Source: Lumbricus terrestris (Eukaryota > Annelida > Clitellata > Crassiclitellata > Lumbricidae). From it: a stretch of DNA of 64,000 bases. Below are positions 51,554 through 63,190 of the stretch, in pieces (position 1 is the stretch's first letter; each line of letters starts with the position of its first letter). The notes under the pieces were generated by a model. That model was not told where the DNA came from. It saw only the letters and a program-made list of their open reading frames with translations, and made no database searches. The stretch covers positions 36,139,324 to 36,203,323 of the forward strand of contig OX457047.1 of NCBI GenBank assembly GCA_949752735.1, given 5' to 3'. Both the position numbers and the translations under genes were made by a program.

Positions 51554-53090
51554 TACCGTATTAAATCCTGCTATAACGTACAGAGGCTGTTTTGAGAATT
51601 TCGGCACTGCCTAAAGAGGGATAAATCGGCTGGGGCACATGTTGAGGGGAGCACCGCCATTAATTAATTAATTAATATCGCATCTGCTTTTTATCTTCTA
51701 TTGTTACCCCAATGAATTTTCTGGTAAATAGGCCCCACTAGCGGGATCATTCCCTTCGGGTAGCCTATTGGTTCTGCCACACTCAGTATTGGTTGCTTAC
51801 CTGTCCATATAATCGCAAATGTTAACTCGCAATCAATCACTGTGTGTACTATCCTGTAAGCAAAATTGTCTGCTTGTCTTTGTTTTTTTGGTGGATCAAT
51901 AAACCAATTGAATTGAATTGAATTGAATTGAGACTCGTTCTTGAGGACTAAAAATGTCATCAGATTTTTCGGACGAGAAAACGGGAAATTTTTTGCGGAC
52001 GGGAAAACCGGGGAAATTTTTGGACGGATGACTAAAAAAGGTCATCAGAAATTTCGCACTCAAAAAGTCGATTTTTATCAGGGTCAGCGTGTACTCACCT
52101 CAAAATTTACCAGTACAACCCTTGTCCTACATGAAAATCGCAGTTCCATTAATCTACTCAGTTTTAAAAGCACTTTATCCTGCAGTTTTAAATAGCTATA
52201 CGATTGTTCATAGCATGGTCTGATTCAGATTAGTTAACCAGGGAGGGCTGTAATGAGGAGAAGGGGATTGCGCAGTTATAGAAATTCCTCAAAAGAAGCC
52301 CTGCACACAGTCCCCGCGGCACCCCGCCCCATCCCCCAAAGATTCATAACTCCCGTTGTTCTATCGTTGTTCTATCGTCACCCCCAGCGCACCAACACCC
52401 ACTAGACCAAGACACCACCAGCAGCAGTCCACTTGAATGCGCCGCATTTATGTAGCACCACCAAATGTTCTACAGTCACGCAAAACGACGCGTGAAGCAA
52501 CACAAAGCGGCGAGAGGATATACGGGCGGGAGGGGGGCGTACGTACGTGCGGCGGACCCCACGGACCGACGACGACGACGTCCAGATTTTTATTCATCTC
52601 CTCCCCCACCGCCCCCGACGAAGAAGAAATCGTTTACGACGGACGACAGCAACCGCAGCAACCGCAGCAGCAGCAGCAGCAGCCTCCCGTTGCTATGGTA
52701 GCGACACCGTGCGCCAGAAGTTTTACGATTGGATCTGATTGATTGGCGAGGACGGAATTAATTATGAATCCGTTTGTTGTCTTATTGATGAGATCTATAA
52801 TTAGAGTCGGCGGCCGTTGGTCGGTGGGTGTAGGGAACGAACGACGAAAGGAGGAAAGGGAATTGGACGGAAGAGAAGAGGGAGGGGGAGGTAGAAGGAG
52901 GCACTGGTTGCCTCTGTGCATAGGTATGCAGTGGAATGGACATTTGCAGACGTGTAGGGAGACAGCGGATCGACAAGAAGAGAGAGAGAGAGAGATAGGC
53001 TAAGGACTCTTAAGTGAAATGACCACAGCTGAGCGAGAGACAGACATAGGAAAAGGAGCATGGAAACAGAACACATACGTCTGCACATAG
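51554..53090. other. No confident gene; LINE-like tail and GC-rich patch
   Basis: A (TTGAA)n tail of an unidentified retroelement lies at about 51905-51935. A GC-rich patch at 52500-52700 contains CGACGA and GCAGCA repeats. An AT-rich block around 52755-52810 (aattaattatgaatccg) looks more structured than its surroundings, but I cannot assign it. Glutamine- and cysteine-rich frames here are repeat artefacts. Confidence 0.4.
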
Positions 53091-53097
53091 CACATAG

Positions 53098-53100
53098 GCT

Positions 53101-53136
<36 letters not shown>

Positions 53137-53530
53137 GGCTGAGAGACAGGCTGAGAGATAGGCAGGCTAATAGACAGACAGGCAGGCTAACTAACAGACA
53201 GACAGACAGGCAGATACACAGACAGATAATACAGAGGACTAGGAAACAGACTGCCTGTCATACAATCAGACCTGCAGGCAAAGACAGCCAGTAGGTTACA
53301 CGTACATGTAAACAAAAAAGCAGCAGAAGCACAGACAGACAGACAGACATACCGACAGACAGACAGACAGACAGGCAGGCAGGAAGACATATGCACACAC
53401 ACGGGACTGCAGAAACAGAAACACAGATAGTTACATAGACAGACACATGAACACACAAGCAGACAGACACCTAGACCGACATAAAGACAGACATACACGC
53501 AAAACAAGACGATACGGATGCAGGCAAACA
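53098..53530. repeat. (GACA)n and (GGCA)n degenerate microsatellites
   Basis: A pure GACA core lies at about 53098-53137, followed by interrupted GACA/GGCA runs to about 53530. Confidence 0.9.
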
Positions 53531-53789
53531 GTCACACAGACAGACATACGGGTGGGTGGAGGTGGGGGAAAGGAGAGCAGACATATATACGTGGGTGGGT
53601 GGAGGTGGGGGAGAGTGGGGGATGTTATAGCGCTAGAGAAAGAAAGCAATCATGAAATGCTAGAACGCATCCGGATCGATACAGGCAATTACAACACGAC
53701 GTTTATTATGCAGATATGTCGAGCCACCCACCCATACCCACCCACACCCACCCACACCCCACACACCCAGTTCAGTGCGAAACCACCGG

Positions 53790-54175
53790 TGTGTGTGTGT
53801 GTGGTCGCACCTCCCATGTATGCATGTGTGTTCGCGCGCGCGCGTGTGTGTGTGTGTGTACTGTGTCTGTGCGTGTAGGTGTGCGTTTACTGTGTGTGTG
53901 TGTGTGTGTGCGTGTGTGTGTGCGTGCGTGTGTGTGCGTGTGTGTGTACGCTTGTACTGTTGTGTGCGTGCCTGCGTGTACTGTGTGTGCGTGTGTGTGT
54001 CCCTCTATGCGTGTCTCCGACTATGTATGTATGTCTGGATGTGTCTGCCTATTGGATTATCTGGATTAAGTGTTTACGTATATGTGCATCGGTGTATGTG
54101 CCTGCATATGTCTGTGTATATACCTGCGTGAATGCGTCTGTGTATGTTCGTCTGTCTGCGTGTATCTGTGTATAA
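53790..54175. repeat. (GT)n / (GTGC)n compound microsatellite region
   Basis: Interrupted GT, GC and GTGC runs. Long Val/Cys frames across it are artefacts. Confidence 0.9.
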
Positions 54176-54477
54176 TAAAGAGAGGGTGCAAGAACACGTC
54201 GCGACGCGAGGTATACGGTCGTAGGTGGGAAAGCCGGAAAGCTAGCAGCCGCGCGCAGGAAACGAAGCAGAGAGAGAGGGGGATGCAGGACCGGAGAGGG
54301 TGGGGTGGGTTGGGGTTGGGGAAGGGATGAGTATCCTGAGTGAGGATCCCCAAGGGTGCGATCGACGACTGGTGTTATTTGAGCGACGGCCAATCAACGA
54401 TACACGCAAAGGGGAACAGGGACCACTCCATGCCCTCATGAATAAGAGGTCGGAGGTATACTTATGGAAAGGGTGGA

Positions 54478-54585
<108 letters not shown>

Positions 54586-54749
54586 AGCGATGCGGAGGAG
54601 GCCTGAGGGAATAGACGGGCTCTAAGGGATACTGAGGCATGAAGGAGGAAGCCTCATCACGGATGAATGAATTGACGGCGATTAACGAGCATCGTGTCAC
54701 GCATCGCCCTATAGACTGCTGCCTCTGTTTCCCTCTTCGTCGATAACCA

Positions 54750-54808
54750 GATGGGTCCACCCCACCCCTTCCCCTGGGTCCACCCCACCCCTTCCCCTGG
54801 GTCCACCC
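54750..54808. repeat. 25-bp tandem repeat, about 2.3 units
   Basis: gggtccaccccacccctt followed by cccct, repeated head to tail. Confidence 0.85.
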
Positions 54809-55129
54809 TCCCTCCCCCCGCTGTTACGTCGTCTATGACAGCTGCCAACAGAGGATGCCTGCTGAACCATCGTAGAGACATACGGGCATTCGTCTGGATA
54901 ACGCTGGTTCCCTGTCGACGATGATCTGCTGCAGCAGCAGAACACATGCGCTGTCCTAACGCCTCCTCATACGTTGTATATATGCAGCCGCGCATTCCTC
55001 CTCTAATTGCCCGCCACAGAGAGAAAGATCTATGAACCTGCTGCTGCTGTTGTCCGATGTTCCATATTGCCACTGCGCAGATCTCAATATAACTACATGC
55101 GTGTGTATCCTCGTGTTTACTGGTTTGTG

Positions 55130-55192
55130 TGTGTGTGTGCGTGTGTGCGTGCGTGTGTGTATGTGTGCGTGTGTATGTGTGTGCGCGGGTGC
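55130..55192. repeat. (GT)n-rich low complexity
   Basis: Interrupted GT/GC run. Confidence 0.85.
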
Positions 55193-55679
55193 GTGTGCTA
55201 TTTTCTCCCAAATATTACGATCTGCCGAAAAAGATAAAGGTCTCTCACTATAATACAATGGCATCACAAGTGCACAATTATTCGAAAAGAACTGGAATCA
55301 CAAAAGGGTCTGGATCCATGGATCGGGACCATGATCGGACGGACGCACGGACGCTCCGCCGTTCAGTTTTCATTTCTTCTGTCAATGAACGCAACTGGTC
55401 AGCGAACGGTTCAGAGGGTGTAACGGAAGAACGCCGCTGCCCCCCCCCCAGCAACATGGTGGTTGCCAACACTGTTTTCACTACGTATCTGCCTTGAATA
55501 TCGATTGACAACATTCCATCCTTTCAGTGAGTTGACCCTCACTGACTTAAGTGACTTAGAGATCAGTTGCGAACAGAAGTTTTTTAAAGCAAACCTCTTC
55601 ATAGGTCTGTCTTCTTTTGTCTGTCTGTCTGTCTTGCCAGTCTGTCTGTCTTTCTTTCTGTCTGTCTGAGAAACGGACC

Positions 55680-55755
55680 CTTCCCCCATCATTCGAACCC
55701 GATGCTCCATGACCGAAGTTTCAAGCTTCGCCACTCGGCCGTCAAGCATGTCACT
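55680..55755 (-). repeat. tRNA-like sequence (SINE head or tRNA pseudogene)
   Basis: On the minus strand, gacggccgagtggcgaagc (A-box-like) and catcgggttcgaatgatg (B-box-like) are spaced as in a tRNA. The acceptor stem does not pair and the B box ends in TGATG rather than TCC, so I do not call a functional tRNA. Confidence 0.35.
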
Positions 55756-56384
55756 CTACGCGTCACAGTAGAGTCAAAAGGGACGGGTGGGCGGCGGAGG
55801 GGCAAAACTAAAAATGGTCAACAACGTCGGCTACACCAAGAGGTTGCCACGCGACTACATCTAACAGGAGATCTAATATATGACGTCTAACACATCGCGT
55901 GCTACTGTCTTCAAAAGACCTCCATTACATCGACAGAAATAGTGTTCGTTCTTCTGTCGGTCGGCAGAGGGGGGTACCGCAGTGTAGTATCCGAGTGGTA
56001 TCATATAATATAGCGTCCTCGTCGACGAATCCGATTCCTACTTGTCGGTTCATACCATGGTTCATATCGATTCTTGTATCGCGTGTAAATCATTGGGTAC
56101 CGACATTTAGTACGCTGAAAACGTGAACGCTTCGAGCTCATTTATCATACTGCACAGCCGCTAAAGAATCACGGGGATCCAGTCAGTGATGAACGAACGA
56201 ACGAGAAAACTAAGAGCTTAGGTCGAGTAATAATTAATAATCTGAAAAGCTGCACAGCTCAGAGCACTGAAAGGCCAGGCGTGTCGTCGGGAAAACTACC
56301 CGTAGGCTGTGTAATGTGTATAGGATGATGCAGGCCATGTGCAGCAGTCAACAAAAGGACCGGTTTAATAATGTATTGCGGCGG
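55756..56384. other. Spacer, no gene recognised
   Basis: No repeat family or exon-like segment seen. Confidence 0.4.
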
Positions 56385-57000
56385 AAACGATGGAAAACAA
56401 AATGGCAACCGCCTGAGGCCGAAACAAAATGGCAGATGTCTGCTTAGACAAAATGGCGGATATTGAAAAATAAAATGGCATTTGAGTGATTCGACTACAG
56501 CCAAAGCAAAATTACGGATGCCTGCTTAGAAAAAATGCGGACAATGAAAAACAAAATGGCAACCGCCTGAGGCCGAAACAAAATGACAGATGCCTGCTTA
56601 GACAAAATGGCGGATAATGAAAAATAAAATGGTATTCGACTGTTACAGTAGTCAAAGCAAAATTACGGATGCCTGCTTAGACAAAATGCGGGCAATGAAA
56701 AATAAAATGGTATTCGACTGTTACAGTAGTCAAAGCAAAATTACGAATGCTTGCTTAGACAAAATGGCGGACAATGAGAAATAAAATGGCATTCGATTAA
56801 AGTAATCCAAGCAAAATGCTGGATGCTTGATAAGACAAAATGCAGCCATTGAAAAACAAGAATGGTATCAGCCTATATAATATTATACGCGAGACGATTT
56901 GCCTTTGTAGCAAAATGATGAATGCGAGTGTATATATTATTCAAAATGCGGACTCTTGCCGAGACAAAAAATGGCGAATGTCTGTTGAAACAAAGCAGCG
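56385..57000. repeat. Degenerate tandem array with AAAATGGC core
   Basis: A unit of roughly 65-80 bp recurs, with words such as gcctgcttagacaaaatggc, gataatgaaaaataaaatgg and agcaaaattacggatgc. The core aaaatggc appears more than ten times and resembles a YY1 site. No protein frame spans it. Confidence 0.85.
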
Positions 57001-57850
57001 AATTGCAAAGAATTGAGACCAGTAGAAATTGCAATAATTCTAGACTAGAGACAAAAGGGTTCATGGTTGGAGAAGGATAGTAGACTGCTTATATAGCTGC
57101 TTTAGCGTCGACCGACTTCACCGATTTCAGAATGGCATGCAGGCAATAATTAGTCATTATACAGTCGTTCAAAGAATAACAATAGCCTATTCATAGGCTA
57201 AAGGAACCTACACTTAGCACTACACTCGAAAATATGGATCCCTCTAGGGAGTGCGAGACGAATCTTTGGTACATCGTTGGCCAATGCAATGTATTAATAG
57301 CATAAGAACACACAACGCAAAATAGCAAACAAAGTGTACGGCGCGCATGTATACATCAAAGTTTTACTTTCTATAAAACAACGATCTAGCTATAGACTAT
57401 ATAGCCTGCGCAGACCATGCATGCAGCATCCAACAATCTGTGTATATGCGTGGACGATGCACGCATGTATAAACAGTGTGCACAGACGAAACGTGTCTAT
57501 ATGCAGACGAATATATAAACAGACGTGTCTATACTGCTCATGCAGAGACAGCCTGCAGACGGGAAAGATCAACAAGACGGAAGCACTGCCAGGTGCAACC
57601 GAGAACGCCTTATAACCATCGTGGGATTGCATCCGCGTGTGGTATATCACCTTCTCCCGTCCCCCTTCCACCCGTCCGTCCGTCCGTCCGTTCGACCGTC
57701 GTAGACCTGGTACTAATCTGGAGATTGGTCGATGCGAAAAGGCGTGAAACACTGCTTTATGGTCAAATAATTTCCACGAATACCATAGCGCTACACGAGT
57801 CCGGCGGCGGCGGCGGCATCTGCATTGTATGGCGCACATGTCTAACACGC
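57001..57850. other. Spacer, no gene recognised
   Basis: Frames here (for example 57334-57615) have no homology or splice support. A short CCGT repeat lies near 57670-57690. Confidence 0.4.
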
Positions 57851-57854
57851 AGCG

Positions 57855-58515
57855 TGGAGGAGGAGGAGGAGGAGAAAGGAGAAAGCAGGAAGATAGAGGA
57901 AGAAGAACCCCGGAAGGAGGCAGCAAAAGAGGAAGGAGAAGGCAGGCTGAGAGATTGAAGAGAAGGAGGAAGCCTCAGGAAAAGAGAAACAGACGAGTGG
58001 GAGAAGGACGAAACGGAAATCGATGAGAGGATAGGGAAAAGAAAAAGCACAAAATATATATGAGGATTGAGGATTATAGGTGGGAAGTAAAAGTAAGTGG
58101 AAGTTGGAAAGAATACGCAGGAAGAAAAAGGAGAGTGCGAGGAGGTATATACGATTACATGCATGTAAATCTATCAAGTCTTCTTTCTCTCGCCGTGGCT
58201 GGGCTAGGAGCACCTCTGAGTGGATTCTTGGCAGACAGACAGACAGACAGACAGAGGCAGATAGAGAGACAATAACCGAGAGACAGACAAAGAGACAGCC
58301 AGAGACAAGAAAAGGAATTGCAGACGAATGAGCTGAGGAATGGAATAAGAAGAAGTAGGAGGTGGAGAATTGGTGAAAAGGAGGAGGAAAAGAGGATGAG
58401 GAAAAGGAGGAAGAGAATGAATACGAGGCGGATCCGGAGGAAGAATAGGAAGAGGAGGAACAGAAGTCGAACGAGGAGGACAATGAGTAGGAGGAGGAGG
58501 AGGAATAAAGGAGAA
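57855..58515. repeat. Long purine-rich tract
   Basis: About 660 bp strongly biased to G and A on the plus strand, with GACA interruptions at 58230-58310. It gives false basic frames (plus) and Ser/Phe/Leu frames (minus). Confidence 0.85.
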
Positions 58516-58754
58516 GTTATCCATCGGATGAGTTTGATGCACATGGTACCAGTGACGACCGCATCAACGGCATCAACTGGATTTGCGATCTAATTACTTT
58601 CGCCGCAGATGGGTCGATACTTAATTATCTTCTTCATAAACGAAACGGTCCAAAAACAGCACTCATACATTTCTACCGCGATACTAAATGTCAGCCGCGT
58701 ACAGTTGCGCCAAATCAGGAGATCACAAAGTCATGTCTACAGCGGAACAAATGT

Positions 58755-58965
58755 GCAGGGGCACACACATGCACACAGACACGCACAACACACACACGCA
58801 CACACACACGCACACACACACACAACACACGCACAAACACACGCACACACAAATACACACACACCAACACAGGCGCGCACACACCAACACGCACACGCAC
58901 ACGCGCACACAACACGCAAGCACACACACACAACACACACACACGAACACACGCACACAGAGCCA
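58755..58965. repeat. (CA)n / (CACG)n compound microsatellite
   Basis: Interrupted CA and CACG units, giving false His/Thr frames. Confidence 0.92.
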
Positions 58966-59209
58966 ATATACATAATTGTGTGTGCCTGTGTGTGCAGAAA
59001 CATATTCGTGTGTGTGTGTGTGCGTGCACTATGTGTAATATAGAAGAACTATATATATATATATATATACAGTATATATATACATTATGTTAGAATGATC
59101 AATGGAGTGCACTGGAATGAATTAGCCAGGGAATAGGTCAGTGATTGGAATAGTAGGAATGGATTTCTTTGGAGAAAGTAAAATGATTGGTTCTCCCATG
59201 TAATCAGAC

Positions 59210-59212
<3 letters not shown>

Positions 59213-59254
<42 letters not shown>
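59213..59254. repeat. (AT)n microsatellite
   Basis: About 20 AT units. Further TA-rich patches lie at 59050-59090, 59433-59475, and 61289-61530. Confidence 0.9.
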
Positions 59255-59740
59255 GTATACACAAGCATATGAATATATACATACAAATACACAGTCTTGG
59301 AACATAATTACCATTATGATATACATGTATATACATCATCAAACAGATTGGTTGCACTGGTGTATGCAATACTATTCATGCCACTACGGGAAATTGGTTG
59401 AGCATATTTAAGGGAGTCCAAATTTGGTGCGTACATATATATATATATAATTATATTTATATATATATATATGCAATTCATATACCATCCATATATGTAT
59501 ATGTAGTCAAATTGGATGAGACTATCCATATATATTTATATAGATATAATATAGCAAGTGATTTATCGTTGCAATGACATATATGTGTGTGAGTAATTTG
59601 TCTAGAATGTCTGCCATGGGTGCCATTCTGGAGATGCAGCCGTGATAACATGTGGCTACAGCTGCATGTCCTCCCTTAGTTTCTATGAATTCAGTACACA
59701 ATCTCTGTGGGACCGAAATATCAGTAAGTGCGTGTGTAAG

Positions 59741-59775
<35 letters not shown>

Positions 59776-60145
59776 ATGTGTGTGTGTGACTGTAAGTGTG
59801 TTGTAGGTGTGTGTAGGTGTGTGAGTGGGTGAGTGAACGAGTGAGCGATTGACTGAGCGAGTGAGTGGAAGAGTGCATGGTCAGTGAGTCAGTGAGTAAG
59901 ATGCAAGTGAGTTACGTGAGTGACTAAGTATGTCATGTCATCACAGTTGCTTTACAACATTCAATGGATTTCATTTTAAAATTTTCTACATATTCCAGCA
60001 GCTTCTCATTTATTTTGAAATTCTATGTACGAGCATTGATGAATAAATCATATTATAATCTAAGTCATGTCAGAATTTCAATAGCGTCACTGTTGTAAAG
60101 CAGAAGGCATTAATCAACGGTATAGCCGGCTGCTGCATAAAATGA

Positions 60146-60192
60146 TGTGTGTGTGTGCGCGTGTGTGCGTGTGTGCGTGCGTGCGTGCGTGC

Positions 60193-60260
<68 letters not shown>
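60146..60260. repeat. (GT)n / (GTGC)n microsatellite
   Basis: A GTGC run followed by about 30 pure GT units. Confidence 0.95.
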
Positions 60261-60261
<1 letters not shown>

Positions 60262-60439
60262 AGACCAGAAAGGTGGTTTAGAAATATTCAGAATTGCAGA
60301 TATACAGTAGTCAATATCCGAATTGTGTTCTGTCAGCTTCAAGGACATGTCACTATTTTGCAAAGATCCATATGCGGAATTTTTCACATAAAGTAACAAA
60401 AACAATTTTATTGCGTCACATCTCAAATAACTGTTATAA

Positions 60440-61005
60440 AAATGAACCTGATAGTGCTTCAGAACTTGTGTTCAGTGTGTCCACCACCAGTGACAACACT
60501 TCTTATGAGCTCTTTCTAAAGTTCTTGATGGCCTTGTTGATGTATTCCAGGGGAAAATCTTCATCAACTCTAACGTGACCATCAATTCTCTATCATTGTT
60601 GGTTTTGGTTGCACATTGTAGTATTTTTCCAGCATAGCTGTCCACACTTAATAATCCATAGGTCCAGATCCGGATATATGAGGCCATTGGCTTTTCTCAA
60701 TGACACCAGAGCAATTGACATTATTTGAGCCCATCTCCTTTCATCAATGGCATATTTCTTAACTCTCAATTTAACTCTTAATTTTTCTGCGCTCAATGTT
60801 TATCAGAGTAAGTGGTGATTTAAGCTTTAGCTCCAGGACCTTGCTACTGAAGTGTCTGAATACACATTTTTGTCTGCCATGGACATCTTGGGCATTTTAA
60901 TTGTTATAAATTTCGATTTTAATGTTTTAATAACAAAATTATAAATCTGAAATTTTTCACCAACTTAATATAGTCAGGGAAGAGTTTTATTTGGCCCACC
61001 CTGTA
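60440..61005 (-). pseudogene. Possible decayed Tc1/mariner-like transposon
   Basis: The minus strand starts with a TIR-like TACAGGGTGGGCCAAATAAA (61005-60986). Further in, stop-interrupted frames carry weak mariner-like echoes: YPDLDLW (a degraded N-P-L-D-x-x-W motif) and, in another frame, INKAIKNFRKSS. No matching TIR found at the other end. A tentative call. Confidence 0.35.
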
Positions 61006-61834
61006 CATTTGATATCAGTTATATAATTTAGATAGATCTGGTTGGACAGGTTCAACACCTTTGAATCCGAATCTTTAAAGGCGTTACATAAATGCGTGAA
61101 TACACGCACACAACGTCTTGAAATGGCTTCCAAGTTGGGTTCTAAAAGGAGGATTAATGGTCGTCCCATGTGGACCACCGCACATGACAGTCTCCATGGT
61201 TAGACCATAACCTCTCATTAGCACATGGATGGACATCTATAGAATATGTCCTTATCTCTCCATGTACAATTGTACATCAGATCATATGTTATATATATAT
61301 ATATATATAACGATACTAATGGGACACACATAATTATATATGCTATATATATGGTATATATATAATATATTATGGTATACTATATATAATTATGTCCTCT
61401 TGATTTGCTGACATTACACACCCATGGCAGAGAACATCATATAAATATATATTCTATATATATAACATTGTATATATAATTATATATACAGTTATACAGT
61501 GTATACATATATGTGTATATATATATATCTGCATGAACTCATGTACATTAGTTGTGTTGTAGTCGTTATTATTCCATAATATTTCTTCAAGGGAAATAAA
61601 CAATGGCCCTGTAAGATCATCATCATTTCTCCATATTGGACAAACGAAAACAACAACAGCACGGTTCATTATACTTATACATACACTGTGGTTTCAGAAG
61701 TATATTATGTCGTATTTCCATACGCCATATACACCATTCTGTTTTTTCATTGCACAATCCATCTGTAAATTCTAAACACAAACCTAGGCATATAATTATG
61801 CGTGTGTGTGTATTGCATAGATGTAATTTCTTGC
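61006..61834. other. TA-rich spacer, no gene
   Basis: A LINE-like 3' end fragment at about 61063-61105 (aatctttaaaggcgttacat), then TA-rich sequence. No exon recognised. Confidence 0.45.
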
Positions 61835-62704
61835 ATTGTATCTGAATATATTTACAAATCGTTTTTCGCAGCATGAGCCTTTCAGAAGTGCTCCCATGCA
61901 GTGCGTTCAACCTCGAGAGAAAAGGCAGTTGTTTTTAGACGAGGAAAGACTATCAGACAGTTCGAACTGATGGGGAAGTCCATTCCGTAGGGAGGGACCA
62001 ATGCAGGCAAATGATATACTGGATTGAGCCATGGCGGTCCTGACACGGGACGAAGAGGTCGAGCTGATCAAAGAACCTGTAAGAGAACGCAGCGAAGTGG
62101 CAGAAAGGGGGCAAAGTATAAGATCACAGCTACTTTGGAGCAAGACCCAATTGAAGACTGGAAGACCAAAATCAGAACTTTAAAATTGTATAGGGCCGTG
62201 AGTTTGTTTGTTTCTATGTGCACTTGTTATAGCGCCCATTCAAGCTCTCTACTCAGAGGCGCTCCCGACTGCAGAGCGGACACTGCATCGGAGTTTCGCG
62301 CCGCAGCGCTGATGAATTGCGAGTGAAGGACTTGGCCAAGGTCCTTACGCGGTGATTTGAGGTGGATTCGAACCTGCAACCGAAGCGACGAACATACCCA
62401 CTACACCACCGTGCCCCAACGAGTGGAGTACAGTGAAGTTGTTCAGCCATAAATGTATAGAAATATGTGAGAATCGAGGAAGACGGGCAATGAGTCTAGC
62501 AGCAGCATTGAGTACAGATTGCAGAGGAGCTATAGCCGAACCTTAGGGAGTCCAAGACAAAGACAGAATTGCAGTAGTCAATCCGAGAACAGACAAAAGC
62601 ATGCACAATTGAGGTAAAGGTTGAAGATGTGACAGATTTGCGAATAGCCCTGAGACGTCTTAGCTGGAAGTAGGAAGAGCGAGTAAGATTGGCAATGTGC
62701 TATG
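61835..62704 (-). repeat. Interspersed repeat family D, interrupted by a SINE
   Basis: Begins like 40207-40345 (gcattgtatctgaat, then gagcctttcagaagtg), continues to 62201, and resumes after the SINE at 62418 with words such as attgcagtagtcaatccgag and gtgacagatttgcgaatagc. I recognise the word style from animal repeats but cannot classify it. The tail polarity suggests it is on the minus strand. Confidence 0.55.
62202..62417 (-). mobile_element. SINE family A inserted into repeat family D
   Basis: (TTTG)n tail, ctatgtgcacttgttatagc, body, ggattcgaacctgcaacc, caccaccgtgcccca. A short internal deletion after the B box removes the ctccggctgcaagg segment. Confidence 0.9.
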
Positions 62705-62713
62705 TATACATAG

Positions 62714-62941
62714 TGGGGCGCGGTGGTATAGTGGTGGCGTCGTCGCCTTGAAGCCGGAAGGTTCGAGGTTCGAATCCACCTCGATCGCCGCGTAAGAACC
62801 TTGGGCAAGTCCTTCACTCACAATTGCTCAGCGCTTCGGCGTGAAACTCCGATGCAGTGTCCGCTCTGCATTCGGGAGCGCCTCTGAGTAGAGAGAGCTT
62901 GAAGGGGCGCTATAACAAGTGCACATACAAACAAACAAACA
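62714..62941 (+). mobile_element. SINE family A, full length
   Basis: ggggcgcggtggtatagtgg (A box), ggttcgaatccacctc (B box), body, cgggagcgcctctgagtaga, gcttgaaggggcgctataac, aagtgcacatac and an (AAAC)n tail. Confidence 0.92.
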
Positions 62942-63190
62942 CTAGCTGGGCGTACCCGACGTTGCTCGGGAAATTACGGATTTTATTCCCCCACCCGCAG
63001 AGTAAGGGTGAGGCTGGGTGATCCTGGGGTCCTCTGTCTATGTACAAAATTTCACAGTGTGGAGATAGCAAAATGTTGGGTTTTCGCCCCACCTCGCTCC
63101 CATAGTGAATGGGATTCCCCAACCCTCCACTGGGTGGTCCTGATGGTCCTCTGTCTAGGTGCAAGGTTCTAGGTCATAGCTGCTAAACTG
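62942..63190 (+). mobile_element. CTAGCTG-type element abutting the SINE tail, 3' end unclear
   Basis: Starts actagctgggcgtacccgac, directly after the (AAAC)n tail of the SINE, then gttgctcgggaaattacgga. Two internal near-repeats contain ggtcctctgtcta. The TATAGAT end seen in relatives was not found, so the right border is a guess. Confidence 0.5.

Noticed and set aside
52437..52742. Glutamine/proline-rich frame in a GC-rich patch
   Set aside because: CGACGA and GCAGCA repeats explain the composition, and overlapping frames are equally open. No splice or domain evidence.
52801..53088. Possible signal-peptide exon for RGM (hydrophobic minus-strand frame)
   Set aside because: The hydrophobic stretch comes partly from GAGA repeats, no good phase-1 donor follows, and there is no conserved sequence to test it.
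53716..54175. Cysteine/valine-rich frames resembling metallothionein-like peptides
   Set aside because: They follow interrupted (GT)n repeats in three frames.
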